Shown here in pieces: positions 26,125 to 36,140 of a DNA stretch of 64,000 nt. This DNA comes from Vibrio mytili. Its GTDB lineage: Bacteria; Pseudomonadota; Gammaproteobacteria; Enterobacterales; Vibrionaceae. The notes under the pieces were generated by a model. The model saw nothing but the letters and a program-made list of their open reading frames with translations, did no database searches and was not told the DNA's origin. Position 1 is the stretch's first letter, and each line of letters starts with the position of its first letter. Both the position numbers and the translations under genes were made by a program. The stretch is from assembly GCF_000830505.1 (NCBI RefSeq), contig NZ_JXOK01000063.1:34606-98605 (forward strand). The letters run 5' to 3'.

Positions 26125-27331
26125 ATGTATCATCCTATCTCATTGTTTATTGGTTTTAGGTATCTTCGGGGGCGCTCTGGAGATAGGTTTAGCCGATTTG
26201 TCTCTTACATGTCGACCGCAGGTATCACCATTGGCGTGATGGCATTAGTGACGGTGCTTTCTGTCATGAATGGTTTTGAATCTCAGTTAAAAGAACGCAT
26301 TCTCGGCGTGTTGCCACATGCAGTTGTTTCTCAGCATGATGGCAAGACACCGCTATCAGAGTCCGCGCCTGAATTCATTCGACACATGTCTAATGTCGCC
26401 GAACCTGAACCGATCGTTCGTGGTGAAGCCGTGATTCAAAGTTCAGCTCAACTGACCGCAGGCTACTTAGTTGGAATCGAGCCGAAAAAAGGCGATCCGA
26501 TTGCCAATCATTTGATTGCAGGTCGATTGAAAAACTTACAAGCGGGGGAGTACAACGTATTTCTCGGTCAAGGATTGGCACGTTCGCTGAGTGTATCGAT
26601 GGGCGATAAAGTGCGCTTGATGGTGACCAATGCGACTCAGTTTACCCCATTTGGGCGTATTCCGAGTCAGCGTAACTTCACCGTTGCTGGCATATTCAAC
26701 ACCGGTTCAGATGTCGATGGTCAGCTCATGATTGTGAATATGAACGATGCAGCCAGACTGATGCGTTTGCCTAAAGATACCGTCTCTGGATGGCGTGTTT
26801 TTTTCTCTGACCCGTTTATGGTGACTGAGTTTGCTGATAAACCTTTGCCTGAAGGTTGGCAGTGGAGTGACTGGCGAGCACAGCGGGGTGAGTTATTCCA
26901 AGCGGTCAAAATGGAAAAAAACATGATGGGATTGATGCTGGGTCTGATTGTTGGCGTGGCGGCATTTAATATTATTTCTGCGTTGATTATGGTGGTGATG
27001 GAGAAGCAATCGGAAGTCGCTATTCTTAAAACCCAAGGGATGACGCAAACCCAAGTGATGGCAATTTTTATGGTTCAGGGCGCAAGCAGTGGCGTGATCG
27101 GCGCTATTGTTGGTGGTTTAGTCGGCGTGGTGTTATCACTCAACCTCAACTCACTGCTGGAATCTGCTGGCGCATCCTTGTTTTCTTTTGGTGGCAATTG
27201 CCCATTGTGATTGATTCATTTCAGATTTTATTAGTGGTTGTATTGGCGATTGCTCTGAGCTTGCTGCAACCATTTACCCTTCTTACCGAGCATCTTCTGT
27301 TAAACCTGCTGAGGCACTTCGCTATGAATAA
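26125..27331 (+). CDS. lolC: lipoprotein-releasing ABC permease LolC, frame broken twice
   Basis: Inner-membrane subunit of the LolCDE complex that releases lipoproteins to the chaperone LolA. With two single bases restored it is 402 residues with four membrane helices: one after GRSGDRFSRFVSYMS (including VMALVTVLSVMNGFESQL, the family signature), and three in the C-terminal third (MEKNMMGLMLGLIVGVAA onward). The breaks are at 27195 (GGCAATTG, expected GGCCAATTG) and 27266 (TTGCTGCAACC, expected TTGCTGGCAACC). Corrected, the end reads YPSYRASSVKPAEALRYE, matching the family, and its stop overlaps the lolD ATG. LolC is essential in E. coli, so both breaks are most likely sequence errors. Confidence 0.93.
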
Positions 27332-28031
27332 ACTATTGGAATGTCGTGATATTCGTAAGATATACCGAGAAGGGTCGTTAGATACCGAAGTGTTGAAAGG
27401 CGTCAGCTTCGAGCTTGAAAAAGGAGATCTCGTATCGATTGTAGGCTCTTCGGGATCGGGTAAGAGTACTTTGCTCCATATTTTAGGCGCGCTAGACGAT
27501 GCGACTCAAGGGGATGTCGAGTTTTTGGGACACAACTTGTCTGCATTAAGCTCGAACAAACAAGCGGCACTGCGCAATAAGCACTTAGGGTTTGTGTACC
27601 AGTTTCATCATTTGCTGGCCGATTTTACCGCCGTGGAAAACGTGGCGATGCCGTTAATGATTGGTGGCGAAAGAGCATCCGAAGCAAAAGCTCAAGCACA
27701 AGCACTGTTGGAGAAGGTCGGGCTGGCTCACCGTATGGATCACAGGCCATCAGAATTGTCGGGGGGAGAGCGCCAACGTGTTGCGATTGCCCGTGCATTG
27801 GTGAATAAGCCTGATCTGGTGCTCGCCGACGAACCGACCGGTAATTTGGACCATCAAACGGCACTGGCGATTTATGATCTCATGCGTGAGCTTAACCAAG
27901 AATCGAACATCGCGTTTCTTGTTGTCACTCATGACAATGAATTGGCTGCCAAAATGGATCGTCAAATGCACATGCAAGATGGTTTGCTGGTGGACCAGCT
28001 CGATACTGCGCTCACTACAGAGGAGAACTGA
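27324..28031 (+). CDS. lolD: lipoprotein-releasing ABC ATPase LolD
   Basis: Cytoplasmic ATPase subunit of LolCDE, 235 residues. Walker A is GSSGSGKST, the Q-loop is VYQFHHLLADFTAVENV, the signature is LSGGERQRVAIARAL and Walker B is LVLADEPTGNLD, followed by VVTHDNELA. YREGSLDTEVLKGVSFELEKG at the start is typical of the MacB/LolD branch. I choose the ATG at 27324, which overlaps the corrected lolC stop (ATGAATAA), and not the longer frame from 27198, which is really the shifted end of lolC. Confidence 0.96.
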   Translation: MNKLLECRDIRKIYREGSLDTEVLKGVSFELEKGDLVSIVGSSGSGKSTLLHILGALDDATQGDVEFLGHNLSALSSNKQAALRNKHLGFVYQFHHLLADFTAVENVAMPLMIGGERASEAKAQAQALLEKVGLAHRMDHRPSELSGGERQRVAIARALVNKPDLVLADEPTGNLDHQTALAIYDLMRELNQESNIAFLVVTHDNELAAKMDRQMHMQDGLLVDQLDTALTTEEN

Positions 28032-28032
28032 T

Positions 28033-29277
28033 TTGTTTTCATCGTTAGCATTAATGATCGGTGGTCGTTTTAGTCGCGCAAAAAAGCGAAACAAAATGGT
28101 GTCGTTTATTTCACTCTCTTCGACCATCGGTATTGCCGTCGGCGTCGCAGTGATCATCATTGGCTTGTCAGCGATGAATGGTTTTGAGCGTGAACTGCAA
28201 TCACGCGTGTTATCGGTAATTCCTCACGGTGAATTGGAGGGCGTAGAAGGGCCTCTCTACGACTATACGCAAACCATGCACCAGGCGCTGAAACACGAAC
28301 ATGTCGTTGCCGCTGCGCCTTATGTGCGCTTTACCAGTCTTGCTGAAAAGGGCAGTAAACTAAAAGCCATTGAAGTTCGCGGCGTTGAACCATCGTATGA
28401 ACAAGCCGTGTCGAGCCTGTCTGACTTCATTGATCCACAAGCTTGGCAAAACTTTCATCCGGGCCAACAACAAGTCATTTTGGGACGTGGTGTCGCAGAT
28501 GAATTAAGCGTGGATATTGGTGATTACATTACGTTGATGATCCCACAAACAGGTGGCTCAACGAATGTCCAAGCCCCAAAGCGTGTTCGTGTAAAAGTGA
28601 CGGGCTTTTTGACCTTGAATGGTCAAATCGATCACTCTCTGGCGTTGGTACCACTGTCTGATGCTCAGCAATACGCGAGATTAGATGATGGTGTGACGGG
28701 AATTTCATTGAAAACCGATGACGTGCTCAATGCTCCATCAATCGTGAGAGAAGTCGGTAATCTGGTTGACGTTTATGTTTACTTGAAGAGCTGGCAGCAG
28801 CAATTTGGCTTTTTGTACCGCGACATACAGCTGGTACGAACGATTATGTATCTAGTCATGGTTCTGGTGATTGGTGTGGCGTGTTTTAATATTGTTTCCA
28901 CGTTAATGATGGCGGTGAAAGACCGGGCCGCAGAAATTGCGATTTTACGTACCATGGGCGCCAAAGATGCGTTGATCAAGCGTATTTTTGTTTGGCAAGG
29001 CGTGTTTTCAGGTGTTTTTGGCAGTATTGCTGGCAGCATCATTGGTGTCTTGGTTGCGCTGAATCTCACGCCAATAATAAAAGGGTTAGAGCATTTAGTC
29101 GGACACCATTTCTTGTCGGGAGACATCTATTTTGTTGATTTCCTGCCTTCTCAATTGCATTGGGCGGATGTTGGCTTAGTTTCTGGTACCGCCATTATAT
29201 TGAGCTTAGTTGCGACCTGGTATCCGGCTTCTCGGGCCGCGAAGTTGAATCCCGCTGCCGTATTGAGTGCAAAATAA
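28033..29277 (+). CDS. lolE: lipoprotein-releasing ABC permease LolE, TTG start
   Basis: Second inner-membrane permease of LolCDE, which binds the outer-membrane lipoprotein, 414 residues. The signature IGLSAMNGFERELQSRVLSV lies in the first periplasmic-facing segment and four membrane helices are visible, three in the C-terminal third. The start is TTG at 28033, one base after the lolD stop and seven bases after AGAGGAG; it yields FSSLALMIGGRFSRAKKRNK, the conserved N-terminus. The longer in-frame extension upstream lies inside lolD. The gene ends in the conserved RAAKLNPAAVLSAK. Confidence 0.94.
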   Translation: MFSSLALMIGGRFSRAKKRNKMVSFISLSSTIGIAVGVAVIIIGLSAMNGFERELQSRVLSVIPHGELEGVEGPLYDYTQTMHQALKHEHVVAAAPYVRFTSLAEKGSKLKAIEVRGVEPSYEQAVSSLSDFIDPQAWQNFHPGQQQVILGRGVADELSVDIGDYITLMIPQTGGSTNVQAPKRVRVKVTGFLTLNGQIDHSLALVPLSDAQQYARLDDGVTGISLKTDDVLNAPSIVREVGNLVDVYVYLKSWQQQFGFLYRDIQLVRTIMYLVMVLVIGVACFNIVSTLMMAVKDRAAEIAILRTMGAKDALIKRIFVWQGVFSGVFGSIAGSIIGVLVALNLTPIIKGLEHLVGHHFLSGDIYFVDFLPSQLHWADVGLVSGTAIILSLVATWYPASRAAKLNPAAVLSAK

Positions 29278-29380
29278 TCTAAATACGGATCAGCCTTAAT
29301 CTTCACTGAGATAGCCAATGTTAACCAACCAGTGTACCGCGCAGGCAATGGCTTAAAACTAACGCTGTATTCATGATATG

Positions 29381-29406
29381 AAAAAGGACCGAGCTCGGTC
29401 CTTTTT
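29381..29406. terminator. bidirectional terminator after lolE
   Basis: A perfect 26-base palindrome, AAAAAGGACC-GAGCTC-GGTCCTTTTT, ending in T on both strands. It would end both lolE and the convergent DUF2062 gene. Confidence 0.85.
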
Positions 29407-29525
29407 CTTGTTCAATTGCTATCACGATATATGTTGGTACAGCTCACAACTTTTCATATTCTTCTCGCATCTTTTCTCAGAATTGCTGCCATTTCAGCCT
29501 CAACCCACATCTGAAAACCTGCATA

Positions 29526-30044
29526 TTAGCTTCGTTTGAGTATATTGCGTTTTTGCCAGCTGCGTACAACAGAATAGCGCCACAAGCCACGAATGCCAAA
29601 ATAGCCAACAATGGCGGATATCACACCGCAAATCATACATCCTAGGAAAAAAGGCGGTCCTATTGTGTGCATTTGTTGCATCAGGTATTCCCAAGAAAGC
29701 TCAAAATGGAATGGCTGAGGGGGGACATGTAAGACTAAGGCACCAATTTTGTAAGCAAAATAAAACAGCACAGGCATGGTAATTGGGTTACTAATCCAAA
29801 CTAACGCAACAGAAAGGGGGAGATTCACCCCCAAAACAATGGCAAGACCTGCCGCCATGATCATTTGGCTTGGTAACGGCACAAACGCCATAAATAAACC
29901 CACGGCAAAAGCCCCCGAAGCTGAGCGACGGTTTAAACACCATAGGTTGGGGTTGTAAAGCACATTGCCGAAGACCTTCAACGCTTTCTGGCGTTTGATT
30001 AATTCGTGATCAGGCATGAAGCGTTTTATCAGCTTTCTAGGCAT
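29526..30044 (-). CDS. DUF2062-family membrane protein
   Basis: Inner-membrane protein of 172 residues with the DUF2062 signature: an N-terminal basic part with NPNLWCLNRRSASGAFAVG, then GLFMAFVPLPSQMIMAAGLA and WISNPITMPVLFYFAYKIGA, in which Pro and Asn residues within membrane helices are conserved. About four hydrophobic segments are visible. The function is unknown. Its start codon is only eight bases from that of the divergent comEC, so no separate promoter space exists between them; its promoter must lie within comEC. Confidence 0.88.
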   Translation of the reverse strand: MPRKLIKRFMPDHELIKRQKALKVFGNVLYNPNLWCLNRRSASGAFAVGLFMAFVPLPSQMIMAAGLAIVLGVNLPLSVALVWISNPITMPVLFYFAYKIGALVLHVPPQPFHFELSWEYLMQQMHTIGPPFFLGCMICGVISAIVGYFGIRGLWRYSVVRSWQKRNILKRS

Positions 30045-30052
30045 AGGACAGC

Positions 30053-32310
30053 ATGACTCTCTCAGAAAAAAGTTGGACCTTAGTGTTATTTGTCACCACT
30101 GTTATATCGTCAGCATGGTGGCTGGCGATACCAGACGAACATTGGCTGCCGTTGGGAGTCGTGGCGATTGGCTTAATCATTAAATTGCGTCGTGGCCTAA
30201 TTAGCATAGGCGCAATTTCCGGCTTTTTGGTTATTGTTGTCCATGGCAATGTAACAGATCATCAGAGACAAGCCCTTTTTCAAGCTGAAGAGAATATTAC
30301 CATAACTGGTAAGGTTAACAGCTCTTTTAAGCAAATAAGTCACGGTTTTGAAGGTATTGTGACAGTAAACCAGGTCAATTCTCAAAAGCTGTTACCTTTC
30401 CTTAAACCTAAAGTCCGTTTTATCTCGCCTTTTATACTGCCAGTTAACAGCGAGTTTACGACAACTGCAACCATAAAACCCATTATTGGATTGAGGAATG
30501 AAGCGGGATTTGATGCTGAGAAGCAGTCCATGGGAAGGGGGATAATCGCGCGCGCAACAGCTGCGGACGATGCGCATTGGACCATTCGAAGCGCCTACTC
30601 TCTGCGCCAGGCGATCATTAGTAAGGTGACAGAGCAAATACGCCATTTATCACAGTTTCCACTGATCAGTGCCTTGGCTTTCTCCGAACGGGACTGGCTA
30701 TCTGATGAGCACTGGCGAGCACTTCGAGATAGCGGGCTGTTACATTTGATCTCGATCTCGGGGCTGCATATCGGAATGGCATTTGGGATCGGCACCATGG
30801 TTGGGTCTGCCATTCGTTATGTGATACCTCGCTATCACTTTTTACCATCGATGAGTGGATTAGTGGCAGCCGTAGCGTATGCGTGGTTGGCGGATTTTTC
30901 TTTGCCAACCATTCGAGCCGTGTCAGTGTGTATGTTGTACGTTTTACTTAAGTTTTCATTAGTGCACTGGAGTCCCTGGCGCGTAGTGCTTTTAGCGGTT
31001 TCGTTACACTTGTTGTTTGAGCCTTTTGCATCGTACAGCATGAGCTTTTGGTTATCGTATTTGTCAGTTGGCGCAGTGTTGTTCGCGATCAATGCAGTAC
31101 AGCGCACTGCATCCACCAAATTAGCAAAACTGCGCGTATTACTCCTCAGCCAACTGTTACTAAGCCTTTTTATAATTCCTGTTAGTGGGTACTTCTTCTC
31201 TGGCTTTAGCTGGTCATCACTTGTTTATAACATGGTGTTTATTCCGTGGTTTGGTTTTGTCGTTGTGCCAGTGATGTTTGCGGCCGTGTTTGCCGCTCTA
31301 TTGGTGCCATCGTTTGCGATCTATTTATGGGAACTCCTGGATACAGCGTTGTTGCCGCTGAACCACTCCATCCAATATGCGGTCGGCACTTGGTTACCTT
31401 TGAGTAAGAAAATGGCGCTTTTCGTCGTTTTCATCAGTATTAGTGTGTTGGTGAAACGATTCATGCCTTATCGCGCTTGGTTGGTTGTATCTGCGGTAGT
31501 GCTATCTCTTCACCTTCTTCCTCAACGGAGCCAAAGCACTTGGCAAATTGACGTTCTCGATGTGGGTCATGGGTTAGCGGTCATGGTTGAAAAAGAAGGT
31601 AAAATCCTCCTGTACGATACTGGAAAATCATGGCAAGGAGCAGTGTCGCCGACCAAGTTATAACGCCTGTGCTTCATTCGAGAGGCATTAAGCGGATCGA
31701 TACGTTCGTACTCAGTCACTCTGATAACGATCATGCGGGTGGACGTTTTGTTGTCGAAGATAACTTTGCTCCCACGCATAAACGTAGCAGCCAGAACTTT
31801 TTTGGTTACCAACCGTGCAACAGTCAAGAAGCGTGGCAGTGGCAAGGACTGAGGCTAAACGTGATTTGGCCACCCAAACAAGTAAAGCGTGCTTACAATC
31901 CACATTCTTGCGTATTTAAATTGGAGGACCCTATTTCTGGATTCACTATGTTATTTACCGGGGATATTGAAGCGATCAGCGAGTGGATATTACTTAGGGA
32001 GCCGGACAAATTACGCAGTGACATCATGCTCGTTCCTCACCATGGCAGTAGAAGTTCCTCTAACCCTAAGTTTATTCAGGCGGTCAGTCCGAGCGTTGCG
32101 ATTGCCTCTCTAGCGAAAAATAATCAATGGGGTATGCCTGCACCTTCTGTGGTAGCGGCGTATAAAGAGAACGGTTCGACTTTGTTGGATACGGGAGAAA
32201 AAGGGCAGGTGAGCATTCGTGTTGATAAAGAGAATTGGGTTTTAAAAACGAAACGCAGTAATACATTTGAACCATGGTATAGGCAGATGCTGCGTAAGGG
32301 AGTAGAATAA
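30053..32310 (+). CDS. comEC: ComEC/Rec2-family DNA uptake channel, frame broken
   Basis: Inner-membrane channel for single-stranded DNA in natural transformation. With one base restored it has 752 residues: membrane segments at the N-terminus, an OB-fold-like DUF4131 part, the competence domain with HLISISGLHIGMAFGIGTMV and about eight helices, and a C-terminal metallo-beta-lactamase-like domain (DVLDVGHGLAVMV, then LSHSDNDHAGG and LVPHHGSRSSS). The break at 31639 is GGAGC where GGAAGC keeps the frame (QGSSVADQV). Natural competence is well known in Vibrio. It precedes msbA by 31 bases, as in E. coli (comEC-msbA-lpxK). Confidence 0.93.
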
Positions 32311-32341
32311 GAGTCTTAATGTAAGAAAATAAAGCACTTCT

Positions 32342-34090
32342 ATGTCGATTAATACTGATGAAACGACTTGGCAGACGTTTAAGCGTCTGTGGTTATATAT
32401 TCGCCTTTATAAAGCAGGTCTTATCGTTGCTATCATTGCATTAGTCATTAATGCAGTCACAGATACTTATATGATTTCACTACTGAAACCTTTGCTGGAT
32501 GAAGGTTTTGGCAGCGCGGAATCTGACTTCCTACGTACGCTTCCGTTGATCATATTTGTCATGATGTTTATCCGGGGTACCAGTGGGTTTGTCTCTGATT
32601 ACTGCTTGAGTTGGGTTTCCGGTAATGTGGTTATGCAGATCCGACGCATGGTATTTAATCACTTCATGCACATGCCAGTATCTTACTTTGACAAAGAGAA
32701 AACTGGCAGTCTGTTATCCCGGATTACGTATGATTCAGAACAAGTGTCAGCGGCAACGAGTAAAGCGTTAGTGAGCATTGTGCGTGAAGGGGCGAGTATC
32801 ATTGGTTTACTTGTGCTCATGTTTTACAACAGCTGGCAACTTTCTTTAGTGTTGTTCGCTGTCGCTCCTGTTGTTGCTTGGGGGATAGGCGTTGTCTCTA
32901 AGCGTTTTAGAAAAATTTCTAAAAATATGCAGACCATGATGGGTAACGTGACGGCATCCGCCGAGCAGATGCTCAAAGGTCACAAAGTGGTGCTGAGTTA
33001 CGGTGGTCAAGACATCGAACGTGAGCGTTTCGAAAAAGTCAGTAACCAAATGCGCCAACAAAGTATGAAGTTGGTGACGGCACAAGCCGCTGCTAACCCT
33101 ATCATTCAAATGATTGCATCGATTGCCATTGTTGCAGTGCTTTACTTAGCGAGTATCGATTCAATTAAAGAGCAATTGACACCGGGTACCTTTACGGTTG
33201 TGTTCTCGGCAATGTTTGGTTTGATGCGTCCGTTAAAAGCGTTGACCAATGTGACTTCGCAGTTCCAGCGTGGTATGGCAGCAAGCCAAACGTTATTTTC
33301 ATTAATTGATCTGGAACCGGAGAAAAACGAAGGTAAGCACACTGTTGAGCGCGCCAACGGTGATATCTCAGTAAAAGACGTCACCTTTACTTATCAAGGG
33401 TCAGAGAAGCCCGCTTTGCAACATGTCAGTTTTGATATACCAAGCGGTAAGACAGTTGCGTTGGTGGGGCGTTCTGGTTCTGGTAAGAGCACTATTGCGA
33501 ACTTATTTAACCGTTTCTACGATGTTGACAGCGGGTCCATCGAGTTAGATGGGCGTGATATTCGTGAATATGAATTAAGGAACTTGCGTCAACAGTTTGC
33601 GCTGGTATCGCAGAACGTTCACTTATTTAACGACACTATTGCGAATAATATTTCCTATGCGACGGAAGATAACTTCCAGCGCAGTGATATTGAAAAAGCC
33701 GCTGAGTTGGCTCATGCGATGGAATTTATCAACAAAATGGAAAATGGGCTCGACACCATGATTGGTGAAAATGGCGCGAGTCTGTCCGGTGGTCAGCGTC
33801 AACGAATCGCGATTGCTCGTGCGTTACTTCGTGATGCGCCCGTGTTGATTTTGGACGAGGCGACATCTGCATTGGATACCGAGTCAGAGCGAGCTATTCA
33901 AGCTGCGCTGGACGAGTTACAAAAAGACAAAACCGTGCTGGTGATTGCGCACCGCTTATCAACCATTGAAAATGCAGACGAAATTTTGGTGGTGGATGAC
34001 GGCTCGATTGTTGAGCGAGGCAATCATGCTGACCTTATCAAAAAAGATGGGGAATACGCCCAACTTCACCGAATTCAATTTGGTGCTTAA
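32342..34090 (+). CDS. msbA: lipid A flippase MsbA
   Basis: ABC exporter that flips core-lipid A across the inner membrane, 582 residues. The N-terminal membrane domain has six helices and starts TTWQTFKRLWLYIRLYKAG. The nucleotide-binding domain has GRSGSGKST (Walker A), LSGGQRQRIAIARAL (signature) and VLILDEATSALDTESE (Walker B). It lies between comEC and lpxK; lpxK starts five bases after its stop, so msbA, lpxK, ycaR and kdsB form one operon for lipopolysaccharide assembly. Confidence 0.97.
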   Translation: MSINTDETTWQTFKRLWLYIRLYKAGLIVAIIALVINAVTDTYMISLLKPLLDEGFGSAESDFLRTLPLIIFVMMFIRGTSGFVSDYCLSWVSGNVVMQIRRMVFNHFMHMPVSYFDKEKTGSLLSRITYDSEQVSAATSKALVSIVREGASIIGLLVLMFYNSWQLSLVLFAVAPVVAWGIGVVSKRFRKISKNMQTMMGNVTASAEQMLKGHKVVLSYGGQDIERERFEKVSNQMRQQSMKLVTAQAAANPIIQMIASIAIVAVLYLASIDSIKEQLTPGTFTVVFSAMFGLMRPLKALTNVTSQFQRGMAASQTLFSLIDLEPEKNEGKHTVERANGDISVKDVTFTYQGSEKPALQHVSFDIPSGKTVALVGRSGSGKSTIANLFNRFYDVDSGSIELDGRDIREYELRNLRQQFALVSQNVHLFNDTIANNISYATEDNFQRSDIEKAAELAHAMEFINKMENGLDTMIGENGASLSGGQRQRIAIARALLRDAPVLILDEATSALDTESERAIQAALDELQKDKTVLVIAHRLSTIENADEILVVDDGSIVERGNHADLIKKDGEYAQLHRIQFGA

Positions 34091-34095
34091 TCGTC

Positions 34096-35103
34096 GTGGT
34101 TGAAAAGATTTGGTTTGAAAACCATCCGTTAAAATATCTTTTGTGGCCGCTTTTGTGGCCACTGAGTTTGCTGTTTGGTGCGATTAGCCAATCAAAGCGC
34201 AAGCAATATCAAGCGGGGAAAAAGCGGGCGTATCGTGCACCGGTGCCTGTTGTTGTCGTAGGTAACATTACCGCTGGCGGCAATGGCAAAACGCCCGTCG
34301 TGGTGTGGCTGGTGGAGCAATTACAGCAATTGGGCTACAAACCTGGGGTTGTCTCGCGTGGCTATGGGGCGAAAGCGCCACACTATCCATTGGTCCTAGA
34401 CTCAGATACACCGACGAAGCATTGTGGCGATGAGCCTAAACTAATTCATCGTCGAACCGGAGTGCCAGTGGCAGTGGATCCCGTGCGTGCTAATGCGGTT
34501 AAAGCTCTGATGGTTGAAGGTGTCGACATTATCATTACCGATGATGGCTTACAGCACTATGCACTTGAACGAGATATTGAACTGGTAATTGTTGATGGTA
34601 ATCGACGCTTTGGTAACCAGAACCTAATTCCTTTAGGTCCTTTACGCGAGTCTGTCGAGAGGCTGAATGAGGTTGATTTCGTTATTACCAATGGCGGGCA
34701 AGCACATCCAGGTGAGATTGCGATGTCACTTGCACCAGAGAAAGCGATCAACTTAGCTACAGCACAGCAGGCTGACGTTGCAACGTTAAAGCAGCTCGTT
34801 GCCTTTGCTGGGATTGGGCATCCACAACGCTTTTTTAATACACTGGATGAAATGGGCGCGGATGTTAAACTCACCAAGGGTTTTGCTGACCACCAAGATT
34901 TTGACCAGCAAGAATTAGAGACATTAGCTTTGCAAGGAGCGAATGTCATTATGACTGAAAAAGATGCCGTCAAGTGTCGCCATTATGCGCAGGCTAACTG
35001 GTGGTATCTTCCCGTCTCTGCTCAATTGGATACACGCGATGCAGAGCGAATTTTAAATAGAATAAAAGAGGTTAAAGCGACTTATGGATCACCGTCTGCT
35101 TGA
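34096..35103 (+). CDS. lpxK: tetraacyldisaccharide 4'-kinase LpxK
   Basis: Membrane-associated kinase of the lipid A pathway that phosphorylates the 4' position of the disaccharide, 335 residues. The P-loop is GNITAGGNGKTPVVV; DDGLQHYALERDIELVIVDG carries the Asp of the Walker B-like site. The start is a GTG immediately after the msbA stop, giving MVEKIWFENHPLKYLLWP, the conserved N-terminus with a membrane-associating helix. Its end overlaps the ycaR start by 20 bases. Confidence 0.96.
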   Translation: MVEKIWFENHPLKYLLWPLLWPLSLLFGAISQSKRKQYQAGKKRAYRAPVPVVVVGNITAGGNGKTPVVVWLVEQLQQLGYKPGVVSRGYGAKAPHYPLVLDSDTPTKHCGDEPKLIHRRTGVPVAVDPVRANAVKALMVEGVDIIITDDGLQHYALERDIELVIVDGNRRFGNQNLIPLGPLRESVERLNEVDFVITNGGQAHPGEIAMSLAPEKAINLATAQQADVATLKQLVAFAGIGHPQRFFNTLDEMGADVKLTKGFADHQDFDQQELETLALQGANVIMTEKDAVKCRHYAQANWWYLPVSAQLDTRDAERILNRIKEVKATYGSPSA

Positions 35104-35263
35104 GATTGTAGCTTGCCCTGTATGCAAAGGTAAGTTGACGTACGATAAAGATAATCAAGAGCTGATCTGCAAAATGGATCGCCTTGCTTATCCAATCAAA
35201 GAGGGCATTCCTGTACTGCTAGAACCAGAAGCTCGTACCATGAGCATGGATGAGGGCCGCTAA
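35084..35263 (+). CDS. ycaR: YcaR, Trm112p-like small protein
   Basis: A 59-residue protein of the Trm112p-like (UPF0434) family. It opens MDHRLLEIVACPVCKGKLTY, with the CPVCxG zinc-type motif, and continues RLAYPIKEGIPVLLEPEAR. The second metal-binding cysteine pair of eukaryotic Trm112 is reduced to one cysteine (LIC), as usual for bacterial members. It overlaps lpxK by 20 bases at the front and its stop overlaps the kdsB ATG (TAATG). This compact packing and the E. coli order support the call. Confidence 0.93.
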   Translation: MDHRLLEIVACPVCKGKLTYDKDNQELICKMDRLAYPIKEGIPVLLEPEARTMSMDEGR

Positions 35264-36015
35264 TGTCTTTTACTGTTGTTATTCCTGCTCGCTATTCGTC
35301 AAGTCGATTGCCGGGAAAGCCTCTGGCAGATATTGGTGGAAAACCAATGGTGCAGTGGGTGCATGAACAAGCAATGCAAGCAGGCGCTGATGATGTGATC
35401 ATTGCGACCGATGATGAGCGTGTTTCCGCAGCAGTAAAGCAGTTTGGTGGTAAAGTCTGTATGACGTCAGCCAACCATGAATCAGGCACAGAACGCTTGG
35501 CCGAAGTGGTTGATAAGATGTCGATACCTGCCGAACATATCGTGGTGAACGTACAAGGGGATGAGCCGCTTATCCCACCGTCAATCATTCGCCAAGTGGC
35601 AGAGAACCTCGCGGCTTGTGACGCGCCAATGGCAACATTGGCTGTAGAAATTGATTCAGAAGACGAAGTGTTTAACCCTAACGCGGTGAAAGTAGTCACG
35701 GATGCAAACGGGTATGCTATGTACTTCAGCCGAGCAACGATTCCTTGGGATCGTGACAATTTCGCAGAACAAGGCAACAAGATTGTTAACCCACTGATGC
35801 GTCATATTGGCATTTACGCTTATCGTGCAGGATTTATCCATACCTACATCAACTGGGCACCGAGCGCACTTGAGCAAATTGAGTGCTTGGAGCAGCTACG
35901 AGTACTTTGGTACGGCGAAAAAATCCACGTGGCGGTCGCCAAAGAAGCACCAGCAGCAGGCGTCGACACTCAAGCTGACTTAGAAGCTGTACGAGCGATT
36001 GTCGCTAAAAGATAA
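35263..36015 (+). CDS. kdsB: 3-deoxy-manno-octulosonate cytidylyltransferase
   Basis: CMP-KDO synthetase that activates KDO for attachment to lipid A, 250 residues. The N-terminal nucleotide-binding motif is FTVVIPARYSSSRLPGKPLA, followed by EVVDKMSIPAEHIVVNVQGDEPLI with the substrate-contacting residues, and YFSRATIPWDRD. It ends the msbA-lpxK-ycaR-kdsB operon and is followed by a strong terminator. Confidence 0.97.
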   Translation: MSFTVVIPARYSSSRLPGKPLADIGGKPMVQWVHEQAMQAGADDVIIATDDERVSAAVKQFGGKVCMTSANHESGTERLAEVVDKMSIPAEHIVVNVQGDEPLIPPSIIRQVAENLAACDAPMATLAVEIDSEDEVFNPNAVKVVTDANGYAMYFSRATIPWDRDNFAEQGNKIVNPLMRHIGIYAYRAGFIHTYINWAPSALEQIECLEQLRVLWYGEKIHVAVAKEAPAAGVDTQADLEAVRAIVAKR

Positions 36016-36087
36016 GTGCGTTCAACTATCTAGCTCAGTTTGTGTAAGCCGGTTTTCGTAAGCCGTCGATTTTTATAAATATAAGTA

Positions 36088-36113
36088 AAAAGGCTCCTTT
36101 TCGGAGCCTTTTG
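36088..36113. terminator. terminator between kdsB and spoVR
   Basis: AAAAGGCTCC at 36088-36097 pairs exactly with GGAGCCTTTT at 36103-36112 over TTTTC. A and T tails on both sides let it serve both convergent genes. Confidence 0.88.
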
Positions 36114-36140
36114 CGTAAGTAGAGACTACAAAGAACGAGA

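Noticed and set aside
1..31640. Broken genes as true pseudogenes from host adaptation
   Set aside because: Restored frames are intact throughout, an essential gene is hit twice, and the breaks are single bases, so consensus error is the simpler explanation.
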